Positions 1 through 9,823 of a stretch of DNA of 64,000 bases are shown here, piece after piece. The position numbers were made by a program, and so were the translations under genes. The notes beneath the pieces are model-generated. The model ran no database searches and was not told the DNA's origin. It was given only the letters and a program-made list of their open reading frames with translations. Position 1 is the stretch's first letter, and every line of letters starts with the position of its first letter. Origin of the DNA: CAZKTO01 sp964555685 (lineage in GTDB: Bacteria; Chloroflexota; Dehalococcoidia; SHYB01); the NCBI GenBank assembly GCA_964555685.1, contig CAZKTO010000001.1, positions 55,015-119,014 of the forward strand. Direction: 5' to 3'.

Positions 1-574
1 CGGGCACGTCAATGCGGTCTACCACTTCGAACCGCGACTTGAGGAAGGTGACCCGCGGGTCCGGGGGGGTGATGGCGCGGTTGTACGAGTAGGCCACGTC
101 CTTGGCTGTCATGGGCGTGCCATCGTGCCACTGCACGCCCTGGGTCAGCGTGAACGTGAAGACGGTCCCATCTCCCCCGACGGTCCAGCCCTTCGCCAGG
201 TCCCCAATGATCTCCTCAGAGGTCTGGAAGTTGTAGGGGTTGGTGGTGATGAGGGTGTTCGTCATGGACGACGTGAGGACCTGGGCAAAGCCGCCGGCGG
301 CGTTGTAGGTATCCCGGATCGGCCAGCCCCTTGCCAGGCGCAGCGGCAACGTGCCCCCGTACTTGGGCGCGGGCGTGGGTGTGGGCGCTGGTGTAGGCGT
401 AGGGGCGGGCGTCGCAGCGGCGGGCGCGGCCGCCGTGGGCGACGCGGCCGGCGGCGTGGGCGCCTCCTCCTCACCTCCGCCGCAGCTCGCGATGACGAGC
501 GCGGCCACGGTCAGCGCGGCGACTACCACCCACGCGCGACGGCCCAGGAACGCGGTGAAGTTCCGGTAACCCAT
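1..574 (-). CDS. ABC transporter substrate-binding lipoprotein, family 5 (3' end cut by window edge)
   Basis: Only the first 191 codons are present; the gene runs off the left edge. The N-terminus (MGYRNFTAFLGRRAW) is basic, followed by a hydrophobic stretch and the lipobox ALVIASCGGG, so it is a secreted lipoprotein. A low-complexity linker of Pro/Thr/Ala follows up to about residue 65. The mature part then shows features of peptide/nickel-type family 5 binding proteins: LITTNPYNFQ, LAKGWTV, FTFTLTQGVQWHDGTPMTAKDVAYS, the last being the highly conserved HDG..(L/M)TA.DV signature (shown here over two short motifs). A GGGGGAG ribosome site lies just upstream of the ATG. Such proteins deliver oligopeptides, nickel or other solutes to an inner-membrane permease; substrate cannot be told from this half. 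Confidence 0.85.
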   Translation of the reverse strand, partial: MGYRNFTAFLGRRAWVVVAALTVAALVIASCGGGEEEAPTPPAASPTAAAPAAATPAPTPTPAPTPTPAPKYGGTLPLRLARGWPIRDTYNAAGGFAQVLTSSMTNTLITTNPYNFQTSEEIIGDLAKGWTVGGDGTVFTFTLTQGVQWHDGTPMTAKDVAYSYNRAITPPDPRVTFLKSRFEVVDRIDVP

Positions 575-723
575 GGCTGCCCCCTCCCCCTGTAGCTCGC
601 CCACGCTGGGTATCGGCGGCGCGGCAGGGTATACGTATACCGAACCGCCGCCCCTGTCAAGGGGGAGGGGTGAGCGTGGCTGCGACGGGAATCGGGGTCA
701 GCCCCGTGCGAGATCGAGCTCGC

Positions 724-870
724 TCACGACCCTGGGACCGCCTCCAGCGTCCGGTGGACCGGGCACCGGATCGCGACCTCCAGGAGGCGCGCCCCCTGGA
801 CATCGTCCAGCTCGCCCGCGACGACGATGGAGCGACGGATGCGGTCCACCATCGCATCGTCTTTCGCGTT
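724..870 (-). pseudogene. C-terminal remnant of an OsmC-family protein
   Basis: About 48 codons on the minus strand read as the end of an OsmC-like peroxide-reductase domain: residues around DRIRRSIVVAGELDD, ARLLEVAIRCPVHRTLE. The block (I/L)..GELDD.QRARLLEIA..CPVHRTLE is a hallmark of the C-terminus in the OsmC group often fused to alpha/beta hydrolases. There is no start codon or N-terminal domain: upstream, only about 60 bp separate it from tRNA-Val. I therefore call it a decayed fragment. The identification rests on remembered family patterns, not on a search. Confidence 0.5.
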
Positions 871-927
871 GCTGTGGGCTCGCGGCGGCGGGCAGCCCGC
901 CGTCCAAGTCCGGAGGGGAGTGGGTGA

Positions 928-1004
928 TGGTGGGCGGTATTGGAGTCGAACCAATGACCTTTGCGATGTCAACGCAATGCTCTAACCGGCTGAGCTAACC
1001 GCCC
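928..1004 (-). tRNA. tRNA-Val (anticodon GAC)
   Basis: Read on the minus strand: acceptor GGGCGGT pairs with ACCGCCC, D-arm GCTC/GAGC, anticodon stem TTGCG/CGCAA around loop TTGACAT (anticodon GAC), T-arm ATTGG-TTCGACT-CCAAT. Discriminator A and an encoded CCA (928-930) complete it. All stems pair. Confidence 0.95.
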
Positions 1005-1114
1005 CCGAACAGAAGAGCACCGACGGTATCCAGGGTTCGAGTGTAGCAAACGCCCTGCTTTAGCGTCAACGCGCACTCCTGGGCCTCGCCCCATCCCTGC
1101 GCGACCAGGCGCTC

Positions 1115-1143
1115 TGGCCATCCCTTGGCCGCTCCCCTATACT
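1115..1143 (+). promoter_or_regulatory. probable sigma-70-type promoter of clpB
   Basis: TGGCCA at 1115-1120 and TATACT at 1138-1143 are 17 bp apart. Transcription from it would begin near 1150, which argues for the ATG at 1191 as the clpB start and against an in-frame TTG at 1125. Only the -10 box is a good match. Confidence 0.4.
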
Positions 1144-1190
1144 GTACCTTTGGGACGCCTGCCGCGCACGTCTGCGTCCGATATGAGCCG

Positions 1191-3871
<2,681 letters not shown>

Positions 3872-3875
<4 letters not shown>

Positions 3876-4018
3876 TACCTGGTTGCAATAAGCGCCGTTA
3901 CCTTATCCCGTTCGTGGTGAGCCTGTCGAACCACGAAGCCCGCCCTTCGACAAGCTCAGGGCGAACGGATATGGAGGTCATGCCGATCTTGACGCCAATT
4001 CATGCAAGCAGGTACTAG
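3872..4018. mobile_element. MITE-like element, copy 1 (CTAG-flanked, 147 bp)
   Basis: The left end CTAGTACCTGGTTGCA (3872-3887) is matched at the right by TGCAAGCAGGTACTAG (4003-4018), an inverted repeat with one mismatch in 16. CTAG at both tips may be the duplicated target. It codes for nothing. Inside is an inverted pair of the common TTCGTGGTGAGCCTGTCGAA / CCTTCGACAAGCTCAGG type. The left CTAG contains the clpB stop codon. The same end sequence (CCTAGnACCTGGTTGCA) marks the elements at 21769 and 50602. Confidence 0.65.
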
Positions 4019-4041
4019 CGTCCCCTCCCTCCACCCACCGT

Positions 4042-4209
4042 GGGGAAACCTCTTTTGCCAAAGAGGCTTTCCCCAGGCCCCTTCCAGAAAACTCTAGAGG
4101 TGGAGTAGAGAGGGGGGTGGGCCCTGGAGGCCCACCCCCCTCTCTACTCCACGCCTAAGGTTCTTTGGGAGGGTCTGGGAACACCTTTCTGTCAAGAAAG
4201 GGTTCCCAG
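4042..4209. repeat. three consecutive large hairpins
   Basis: The stretch between clpB and the thioesterase gene has three inverted repeats in a row: 4042-4055/4060-4074 (14 bp, one bulge), 4101-4123/4129-4151 (perfect 23-bp stem, 5-nt loop) and 4175-4190/4195-4209 (15 bp, one bulge). The outer two resemble each other (GGGAAnCCTTT..AAAGGnTTTCC). It could end transcription from both sides, as the flanking genes converge, but no clean T-run follows. No coding potential seen here. Confidence 0.55.
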
Positions 4210-4246
4210 AGTGGTGGAAGGAAAGGCGCTGGGCGCGGGAGGCGGA

Positions 4247-4639
4247 CTACCGGCTTTCGCCGGGAGGGCGGGCCCGGAAGCGGCCGGGGTCGATGACGGC
4301 CCGCTCGTGGATGCCCTCGCCGATCTTGACGTCGCCGGAGAAGGCCTGGACCTCGAAGATGTAGCGCCGGCCCTCCATGCGCGCGAACGTGGCCTTGACG
4401 CGCACGGGCTTGCCGACGGGGCTCGGGGCCAGGTGCCGCACGTCCACCCGCGCGCCTACGGAGGGCGGGCCGGGGCCCATCTGCTCCTGCATGAGCTTCA
4501 AGCAGACGCCCTCCATGAACCCGATCATCGTGGGCGTCGAAAGCATCTCGACGGGGCCCACGTGGGTCACGCCCATGCCGGGCCGGGTCTCCATCGTCGC
4601 CTCTTTGCTCACCCCGGGCTGTAGCGGACTGGTCGTCAT
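4247..4639 (-). CDS. thioesterase, fluoroacetyl-CoA thioesterase (FlK)-like hotdog protein
   Basis: 130 residues, the normal length of a single hotdog domain. The pattern VEMLSTPTMIGFMEGVC, SVGARVDVRHLAPSPVG, ARMEGRRYIFEVQAFSG and GEGIHERAVID matches the FlK-like thioesterase family, in which an acyl-CoA is hydrolysed by a Thr/Glu/His set; here the Thr (STP), Glu (FMEG) and His (VRHL) positions are all filled. The ATG at 4639 has AAGGAG seven bases upstream. It is separated by about 190 bp from two CoA-transferase genes on the same strand, which fits a role in acyl-CoA turnover. Substrate unknown. Confidence 0.8.
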   Translation of the reverse strand: MTTSPLQPGVSKEATMETRPGMGVTHVGPVEMLSTPTMIGFMEGVCLKLMQEQMGPGPPSVGARVDVRHLAPSPVGKPVRVKATFARMEGRRYIFEVQAFSGDVKIGEGIHERAVIDPGRFRARPPGESR

Positions 4640-4715
4640 GCTGTCTCCTTATAGCCCATCCGAAAACTCGCCGCTTTGATGTGCCCGTTTTCGTCCCCTG
4701 CCGCCCTCTCCCCCT

Positions 4716-4740
4716 GCCCCCTCTCCGAGTCGGAGAGGGG
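4716..4740. repeat. dispersed palindrome CCCCTCTCCGA..TCGGAGAGGGG
   Basis: A 25-bp near-perfect palindrome in the gap between the thioesterase and the first CoA-transferase. Close copies occur at 21824-21848, 50523-50547 and 61228-61253, always outside or at the very end of genes, and usually next to a second G/C-rich arm (GGGGGAGAGGG). It is a REP-like dispersed repeat. Confidence 0.7.
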
Positions 4741-4832
4741 GTGGCCCGCCTCGGGCGGGCCGGAGGTGAGGATAGAACCCGCCCTGTTCGCAACCTGCAA
4801 AAAGACTTTTTGAGATCGTTTGTTGGTCGCGG

Positions 4833-6116
4833 TCAGATCTCCAGGCGCAGCGGCTCGTCCCCGATATACTGCTGCTCGCGCAGCTCGGCGATCTCGCCAT
4901 CGCCCAGGCCCAGAAGCTCAGACAGGACGTACCGGTTGTGGGCGGCGAAGGCTGGCGGTGGCCGCGCCGCGCCCAGCCGCTCCCCGTCCACGATCCACGG
5001 CGAGCTCGCCAGGGAGTACTCGCCGGCGTCGGCGAGAGGCGCCTGGTGGTAGACCCCGCGCGCCTTCCAGTGCGGGTCCTGCGTCGTGTCCCACTGGTCG
5101 TAGACGGCGCCCGCCGGCACGCCCGCCCGCTGCAAGCGGTGCATGAGATCGATGCGCTCCTGGCCGCGGGTCCACGAGGCGACCCGCTCGTTCAGCTCGG
5201 CCCGGTTCGCCCAGCGCGAGGCCGGCGTCGTGAACTTGGGATCGCGGGTCCAGGCGGGCTCGCCCATGACCCGAACGAGAGCCTGCCACTGGGCCTCCGA
5301 CCAGACGGCGATGGTGATCCACCGGTCCTGTCCCTGGCAGGGGTAGCAGCCGTGGGGCGCCATCCAGGGGTGATCGTTGCCCACAGACGTGCGGACGCGC
5401 CCGTTGAGCGCGTAGTCCATGAGGGCCCCGTGAATCTGGTGGATGGACGCCTCGACGCCCGAGGTCTCGACGAGGAGGCCCTTGCCGGTGCGGCGGCGGT
5501 AGTAGATGGCCATGAGCACCGCCATGGCGTTGTTCATGCCGGTGACGATGTCCGTGTGCATACTATACGTCACCGTATCCGGCGTCTGGTCGGGGTAGTG
5601 GCGCAGGAAGGTGAAGCCGGAGATGCCGTCCATGGCGCCGCCCATGGTGACGCGCCGGGAGTAGGGGCCCGAGGCGCCGTATCCCGAGCTCACGAGCATG
5701 ATGAGATCGGACCGGACCTTGGACAGCACCTCGTAGCCGATGCCCATCTTCTCGGGCACGCCGGTGACCATGTTGGTGAAGACGACGTCGGCGCAGGGGA
5801 CGAGGCGCTTGAAGAGCTCGACGCCCCTGGGACGCGAGAGGTCGATGGTGGCGGAGAGCTTGCCGCGGTTGCCCTGAACGTAGGGGGCGTTGACGTTCCA
5901 GGGACGCCGGCCAGGGGTCTTGTTGGGATAGCTGGCCAGGCCCTCGGGGGGCGCCACGGGCCCGCGCGAGTGGTCGTAGCGCTGGATGGCCTCGATCTTG
6001 ATGACCTCGGCGCCCAGGTCGGCGAGCCACATGCCGCTCATGGGGCCGGCCCAGCCCTCGGCCAGCTCCAGCACGCGCACGCCGGCCAGGGGGAGGGGGT
6101 TAGAGGATGTCTCCAT
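4833..6116 (-). CDS. CaiB/BaiF-family CoA-transferase (catalytic Asp present)
   Basis: 427 residues, typical for class III CoA-transferases, which move CoA between an acyl-CoA donor and a carboxylic acid through an aspartyl-CoA anhydride. Recognisable blocks are LAGVRVLELAEGWAGP, LADLGAEVIKIE, LVSSGYGASGPY, the catalytic-site block HTDIVTGMNNAMAVL with Asp189, and YYRRRTGKG. The C-terminal part has DQWDTTQDPHWKARGVY, also typical. It lies 18 bp downstream of a second, less canonical family member and probably forms an operon with it. Substrates cannot be assigned from sequence. The reading frame stops just before a G/C palindrome cluster. Confidence 0.88.
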   Translation of the reverse strand: METSSNPLPLAGVRVLELAEGWAGPMSGMWLADLGAEVIKIEAIQRYDHSRGPVAPPEGLASYPNKTPGRRPWNVNAPYVQGNRGKLSATIDLSRPRGVELFKRLVPCADVVFTNMVTGVPEKMGIGYEVLSKVRSDLIMLVSSGYGASGPYSRRVTMGGAMDGISGFTFLRHYPDQTPDTVTYSMHTDIVTGMNNAMAVLMAIYYRRRTGKGLLVETSGVEASIHQIHGALMDYALNGRVRTSVGNDHPWMAPHGCYPCQGQDRWITIAVWSEAQWQALVRVMGEPAWTRDPKFTTPASRWANRAELNERVASWTRGQERIDLMHRLQRAGVPAGAVYDQWDTTQDPHWKARGVYHQAPLADAGEYSLASSPWIVDGERLGAARPPPAFAAHNRYVLSELLGLGDGEIAELREQQYIGDEPLRLEI

Positions 6117-6134
6117 AGCCTTCCACGGGCATGC

Positions 6135-7343
6135 TCACACCACTCCGGCGGCCCTGAGCTGCCCTAACTCCTGCATCGAGAGGCCCAGCATGCCGCGGTA
6201 CACGAGATGGTTGTGCTGGCCCAGCGTGGGCGCGGGCCGCGAGGGGGCCTTGGACGGGCCGTGGAGCCGGAAGGGCAGCGCCGGGTAGCGCACGGGGCCC
6301 GTGGCCGGGTGGTCGATGCTCTCGAAGACGCCGCGGGCGTTGAAGTGGGGGTCGGCGTAGATGTCGGCGGCGCTGTAGACGGGCGCGATGGGGTAGCGGG
6401 CCTCGCCGGCGGCGTCGAAGATCTCCCGGCGCGTGTGCTCCAGGAGCCACGAGAACCAGACGGCGTCGAAGTCGTCGCCGTGCTCCATGATGGCCTGGGA
6501 GGTGCGGAAGCGCGGGTCCTGGGCCAGCTCCGGGCGGCCCATCATGCGGAAGAGCCTCGGCCACCAGGTCTCGCCGCGGCCCGAGCCCTGGATGGCGATG
6601 GCGCCGTCCTTGCATGGGAAGGCGCCCATGAGGAACTGGGCCCGGACGGTCGTGCCCAGGCGCTGCGCCACCTCGCCGGTGTACTGGTAGGCCAAGGGGT
6701 GGTTCGATGTGGTGGCGAGGAAGCTATCGGCGATGGAGAGGTCGACGCGCCGGCCCCGGCCGGTCATCTGCGCCCCGATGGCCACGCCGATGGCCGCGTT
6801 GGCGAAGTTGAGCGCGGCGATGCCCAGCGTCGCGTTCTCGGCGAACTTGAGGGGCTCACGGTCGGGCGAGCCGGTGACGTACATGGGCCCCGCAAGGGCG
6901 AAGTTGACGATCTCGGTGAGACGCCAGTCCCGGTACGGGCCCGTCTGGCCAAAGTCGGTCAAGGAGACCAGGCTCAGGGCCGGGTTGAGGGCCGAGAGGG
7001 TCTCCCAGCCCAGGCCCAGCCGCTCCATCGTCCCCGGCCGGAAGCTTTCGAGCACGAGGCCGGCCTGGCGGGCCAGGTCCTTGAACATGGCGGCGCCGCC
7101 GGGGTCCTTGAGGTTCAGCGTGACGCCGAGCTTGTTCGTATTGAGATAGAGGAAGAGGCCGCTCTTCTCGGGGTGCGGGTCGTCCTGGAAGAAGGGCGGC
7201 AGCCTGCGGGCGACGTCGCCGGCGGCCGGACGCTCGATCTTGATGACGCGCGCGCCGTAGTCGGCGAGGTGCTTGGAGCCGAAGGGGCCGGGAATGCCCT
7301 GGGTGAGGTCGAGGACGACGAGGCCTTGGAGGGCACAGAGCAC
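6135..7343 (-). CDS. CaiB/BaiF-family CoA-transferase lacking the usual catalytic Asp
   Basis: 402 residues starting at GTG. The family blocks are clear: LVVLDLTQGIPGPF, LADYGARVIKIE, VVLESFRPG-like LVLESFRPGTMERLGLGW, and TGRGRRVDLS. Where the first gene has DIVTGMN, this protein has ENATLGIAALNF (residues 169-180), so no Asp aligns with the residue that forms the anhydride. Two-gene CaiB-type enzymes exist in which the subunits differ (succinyl-CoA:benzylsuccinate and succinyl-CoA:malate transferases), so a hetero-oligomer with the neighbour is possible. The spacing of 18 bp supports co-translation. Function remains unassigned. Confidence 0.83.
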   Translation of the reverse strand: MLCALQGLVVLDLTQGIPGPFGSKHLADYGARVIKIERPAAGDVARRLPPFFQDDPHPEKSGLFLYLNTNKLGVTLNLKDPGGAAMFKDLARQAGLVLESFRPGTMERLGLGWETLSALNPALSLVSLTDFGQTGPYRDWRLTEIVNFALAGPMYVTGSPDREPLKFAENATLGIAALNFANAAIGVAIGAQMTGRGRRVDLSIADSFLATTSNHPLAYQYTGEVAQRLGTTVRAQFLMGAFPCKDGAIAIQGSGRGETWWPRLFRMMGRPELAQDPRFRTSQAIMEHGDDFDAVWFSWLLEHTRREIFDAAGEARYPIAPVYSAADIYADPHFNARGVFESIDHPATGPVRYPALPFRLHGPSKAPSRPAPTLGQHNHLVYRGMLGLSMQELGQLRAAGVV

Positions 7344-7437
7344 GACGGTTCCTTGGGCTTCCGGGGTTCGAGTGGCCGTCGCACGCCGCCGGGGGCTGCG
7401 AAAGCTAGCGCGAATCTAGCACGGGGCCCCAGGGGTG

Positions 7438-8073
7438 TCAAGGCGAGCGGCGCCACATGCCGCGGCCAGCGGCGCGGGCCTCCGCCTCCAGCGCCGCCTC
7501 GCAGGTGGCGTAGGGCTGGCCCGGCTGGTACTCGCGGGCCACCGCCAGGCCCTCCCGCAGCAGCTCCGCCTCGGCCAGGATGCCGCCCACGAGGACGTAG
7601 CGCAGGAGGCGGCCGAACCGGTCCTTGTCCTGGACACCCGGCAGCAGGAGGACGTAGCGCCCCTCGACCAGGGCCTTGTTGAGCCTCGCGGCCTCCTTGC
7701 CAAAGGGCTCCGCCCTCTCGCCGGTCTCCGGCGCATCGATCCCGACGTACCGGACTCGCTCGCCCGTCGCCAGCTCGATGGTGTCGCCATCGATGACGCG
7801 CTTCACCAGCAGCTCGTCGCCCCGCTGCGGCTTCGCGGCCTGGCAGCCGAACCCGCCGTCCTCCCGGCTCTCCTCGGTGCGCGGGCCGGCGCCGCGCGTC
7901 GTGGCGCGAACGACGTCGTCGCAGGTCTCTGGGATGCGCCGGGCCGCGCTGGACTGGGCCAGGGCGTCGTGCCCGCGAGCGGGGAAGGACCCCAGGGCCG
8001 CGATGAGCGCCAGGGCGATGGCGAGGGCCAGAGCGGCGCGCCCAGGACGGCGCCACCCACGCGCGCGGCGCAT
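7438..8073 (-). CDS. secreted thermonuclease-family (SNase-like) protein
   Basis: 211 residues from the ATG at 8073, chosen because it begins a clear signal peptide (MRRARGWRRPGRAAL then a long Ala/Leu segment and a probable cleavage after GHDALAQ). The SNase fold follows: VKRVIDGDTIELATGERVRY, VGIDAPETGE, EPFGKEAARLNKALVEGR and DRFGRLLRYVLV, with the catalytic Asp/Arg/Glu set characteristic of the family. The segment between signal and nuclease domain contains two Cys that could form a disulfide. It is likely exported to degrade nucleic acid. It precedes the CoA-transferase pair by about 95 bp. Confidence 0.85.
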   Translation of the reverse strand: MRRARGWRRPGRAALALAIALALIAALGSFPARGHDALAQSSAARRIPETCDDVVRATTRGAGPRTEESREDGGFGCQAAKPQRGDELLVKRVIDGDTIELATGERVRYVGIDAPETGERAEPFGKEAARLNKALVEGRYVLLLPGVQDKDRFGRLLRYVLVGGILAEAELLREGLAVAREYQPGQPYATCEAALEAEARAAGRGMWRRSP

Positions 8074-8125
8074 GGCATGGGCGACTGGGGTGGAGCGAGG
8101 CACTGGTTGTCCTCGAGGGCAGGCG

Positions 8126-8470
8126 TCAGCGGTGGGTATGCGGCCCGCCCTCGTCCTTCCGGCCTCCGGAAGGAGGCGGGGGCCCCTGGCCGCGCAGGAC
8201 GAGGGCGGGTCCATCGGGACCCTCCTCCACGTCGAGCGTGGCGCCCGGGTGGTGCTCGCACAGATGCTCGGCGATGCGGGCCTTGATCACCAGGACGGGC
8301 TCGCCCTGGCAGGTCACCACCTGGTCGTCGGGCTCCTGGCGATCCCAGGAGAGGTGGTGGTGACCGTGGATGTCCGTGACCATGCGGATGAGGTGGCCGG
8401 GCTCGTGGGGCTCCTGGTCCAGCAGGCGCTTGAGGGCCGCCTTCGCCCGGTCCGTAAACTCCACCGGCAT
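8126..8470 (-). CDS. HesB/IscA-like protein without the Cys ligands
   Basis: 114 residues starting MPVEFTDRAKAALKRLLD, the standard opening of HesB/IscA (Fe-S biosynthesis) domains, with PVLVIKARIAEHLCEH and GATLDVEEGPDGPALVL in the later strands. The C.(n)CGCG cluster ligands of true A-type scaffolds are missing; only one Cys (HLCEH) is seen and a His cluster HGHHH lies in the middle. The last ~20 residues are Gly/Pro/His-rich. It sits 4 bp after ruvB and is surely co-transcribed. Most likely a structural relative rather than a cluster carrier. Confidence 0.6.
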   Translation of the reverse strand: MPVEFTDRAKAALKRLLDQEPHEPGHLIRMVTDIHGHHHLSWDRQEPDDQVVTCQGEPVLVIKARIAEHLCEHHPGATLDVEEGPDGPALVLRGQGPPPPSGGRKDEGGPHTHR

Positions 8471-8474
8471 GCCG

Positions 8475-9515
8475 TCACTCCAGGGGAAGCGCCGCCTGGC
8501 CCGCGGGGGCAGTCGCGGGGCCGCGATAGGGCACCTTGAGGTACTGGTAGGCCTGGGGAGTCGCCACCCGGCCGCGGGGCGTGCGCCCCAGAAAGCCCAG
8601 CTGAATCAGGTAGGGCTCGTAGACGTCCATGATCGTGTCCGGCTCCTCGCTGATGGCCGTGGCGATGGTATCGAGGCCCACGGGCCCGCCGTTGAACTTC
8701 TCGATGATGGCCCGGAGCACCTGGCGGTCCATGTGGTCGAGCCCCAGGGGGTCCACCTCGAGCCGGGTGAGGGCCTCGGTGGCGATGGCCTCGGTGGCTT
8801 TGCCCTTGCCGACGACCTGGGCGTAGTCCCGGACGCGCTTGAGCAGCCGGTTGGCGACGCGCGGCGTGCCCCGCGAGCGCCGGGCGATCTCCACCACCGC
8901 GCGCGGCTCGATCTCGACGCCGAGGATGCGCGCCGACCGGCCCAGGATGGCCTCGATGGCCTCGCGGGAGTAGAAGTCGAGCCGGTAGACGAAGCCGAAG
9001 CGGTCGCGCAGGGGCGGGCTCATCATGGCGTACCGGGTCGTCGCGCCGATGAGCGTGAAGCGCTTGAGGGGCAGGCGGATGCTGCGCGCCGTGGGCCCCT
9101 TCCCGATGACGATATCGAGGGCGAAGTCCTCCATGGCCGGGTAGAGGACCTCCTCGATGGCGCGGTTGAGGCGGTGGACCTCGTCGATGAAGAGGATGTC
9201 GTTCTGCTTGAGGTTCGTGAGGATGGCGGCGAGATCGCCGGGCCGCTCGATGGCCGGGCCCGAGGTGATGCGGAAGCTGACCTGCATCTCGACAGCGATG
9301 ACGTTGGCGAGGGTGGTCTTGCCCAGGCCGGGCGGGCCGTACAGGAGCACATGGTCGAGGGGCTCGCCCCGGCGGCGCGCCGCTTCGATGGCGATGCTCA
9401 GGTTGGCCTTGACCTTCTCCTGGCCAACGTACTCATCCAGCGTGCGCGGGCGCAGGCTGGACTCGATGGCCGCTTCCTCGGGCCTGGGCTTGGCCGAGAT
9501 GAGGCGTTCCGGCAT
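8475..9515 (-). CDS. ruvB: Holliday junction branch-migration ATPase RuvB
   Basis: 346 residues, full length. It has the N-terminal LRPRTLDEYVGQ box, Walker A LLYGPPGLGKTTLA, Walker B DILFIDEVHRLN, the sensor/arginine-finger region IGATTRYAMMSPPLRDRFG and the C-terminal winged helix ending FLGRTPRGRVATPQAYQYL. RuvB forms the hexameric motor that drives RuvA-bound junctions during recombination. No ruvA or ruvC is adjacent; the gene instead heads a unit with the IscA-like gene and probably the nuclease gene. It is divergent from the pst operon. Confidence 0.97.
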   Translation of the reverse strand: MPERLISAKPRPEEAAIESSLRPRTLDEYVGQEKVKANLSIAIEAARRRGEPLDHVLLYGPPGLGKTTLANVIAVEMQVSFRITSGPAIERPGDLAAILTNLKQNDILFIDEVHRLNRAIEEVLYPAMEDFALDIVIGKGPTARSIRLPLKRFTLIGATTRYAMMSPPLRDRFGFVYRLDFYSREAIEAILGRSARILGVEIEPRAVVEIARRSRGTPRVANRLLKRVRDYAQVVGKGKATEAIATEALTRLEVDPLGLDHMDRQVLRAIIEKFNGGPVGLDTIATAISEEPDTIMDVYEPYLIQLGFLGRTPRGRVATPQAYQYLKVPYRGPATAPAGQAALPLE

Positions 9516-9647
9516 GCGACGGGCTCAGCGCTCCTTGGTCTCCAGGAAGGATAGGCCACGAGACTTCCGGGCGTCAAGGAAGCGCTGGCCGGGGGAGCAG
9601 AACCCCGACCCCTGGCCCTTCCCTGCGATGGAAGGGGGGAATGGCTC

Positions 9648-9676
9648 CCGTTCGTGGCAGGCTTGTCGAACCACGA
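9648..9676. repeat. REP-like TTCGTGG..TTGTCGAACCACGA palindrome
   Basis: TCGTGG (9652-9657) pairs with CCACGA (9671-9676) around GCAGGCTTGTCGAA. The same motif, with the partner CCTTCGACAAGCTCAGG, occurs inside the element at 3872-4018. It lies in the 308-bp gap between ruvB and pstS, which otherwise holds only the Pho-box-like repeats and a short inverted repeat CCCTTCC/GGAAGGG near 9618. Confidence 0.5.
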
Positions 9677-9729
9677 TCTCACCCAGACGTTGGAGGACAG
9701 TCGAGGGGCCTTGGGCCAGGGGCAAGGCT

Positions 9730-9772
9730 CTTTACGTCCCGCTAACGAGGCGTTAACCCCCCGTTAACCATC
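9730..9772 (+). promoter_or_regulatory. probable Pho box: four 11-bp direct repeats upstream of pstS
   Basis: CTTTAC (9730), GCTAAC (9741), GTTAAC (9752) and GTTAAC (9763) are spaced exactly 11 bp apart, each followed by a 5-bp GC-rich spacer. Eleven-base direct repeats with a six-base core are how PhoB/PhoP dimers bind in known Pho boxes. The position, 50-90 bp before the first pst gene, fits activation by phosphate starvation. Confidence 0.65.
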
Positions 9773-9823
9773 GGGGCCTATGCTGGCCTGGGCGATAACG
9801 TTCGGCCTGCTGGAGGAACGCCT

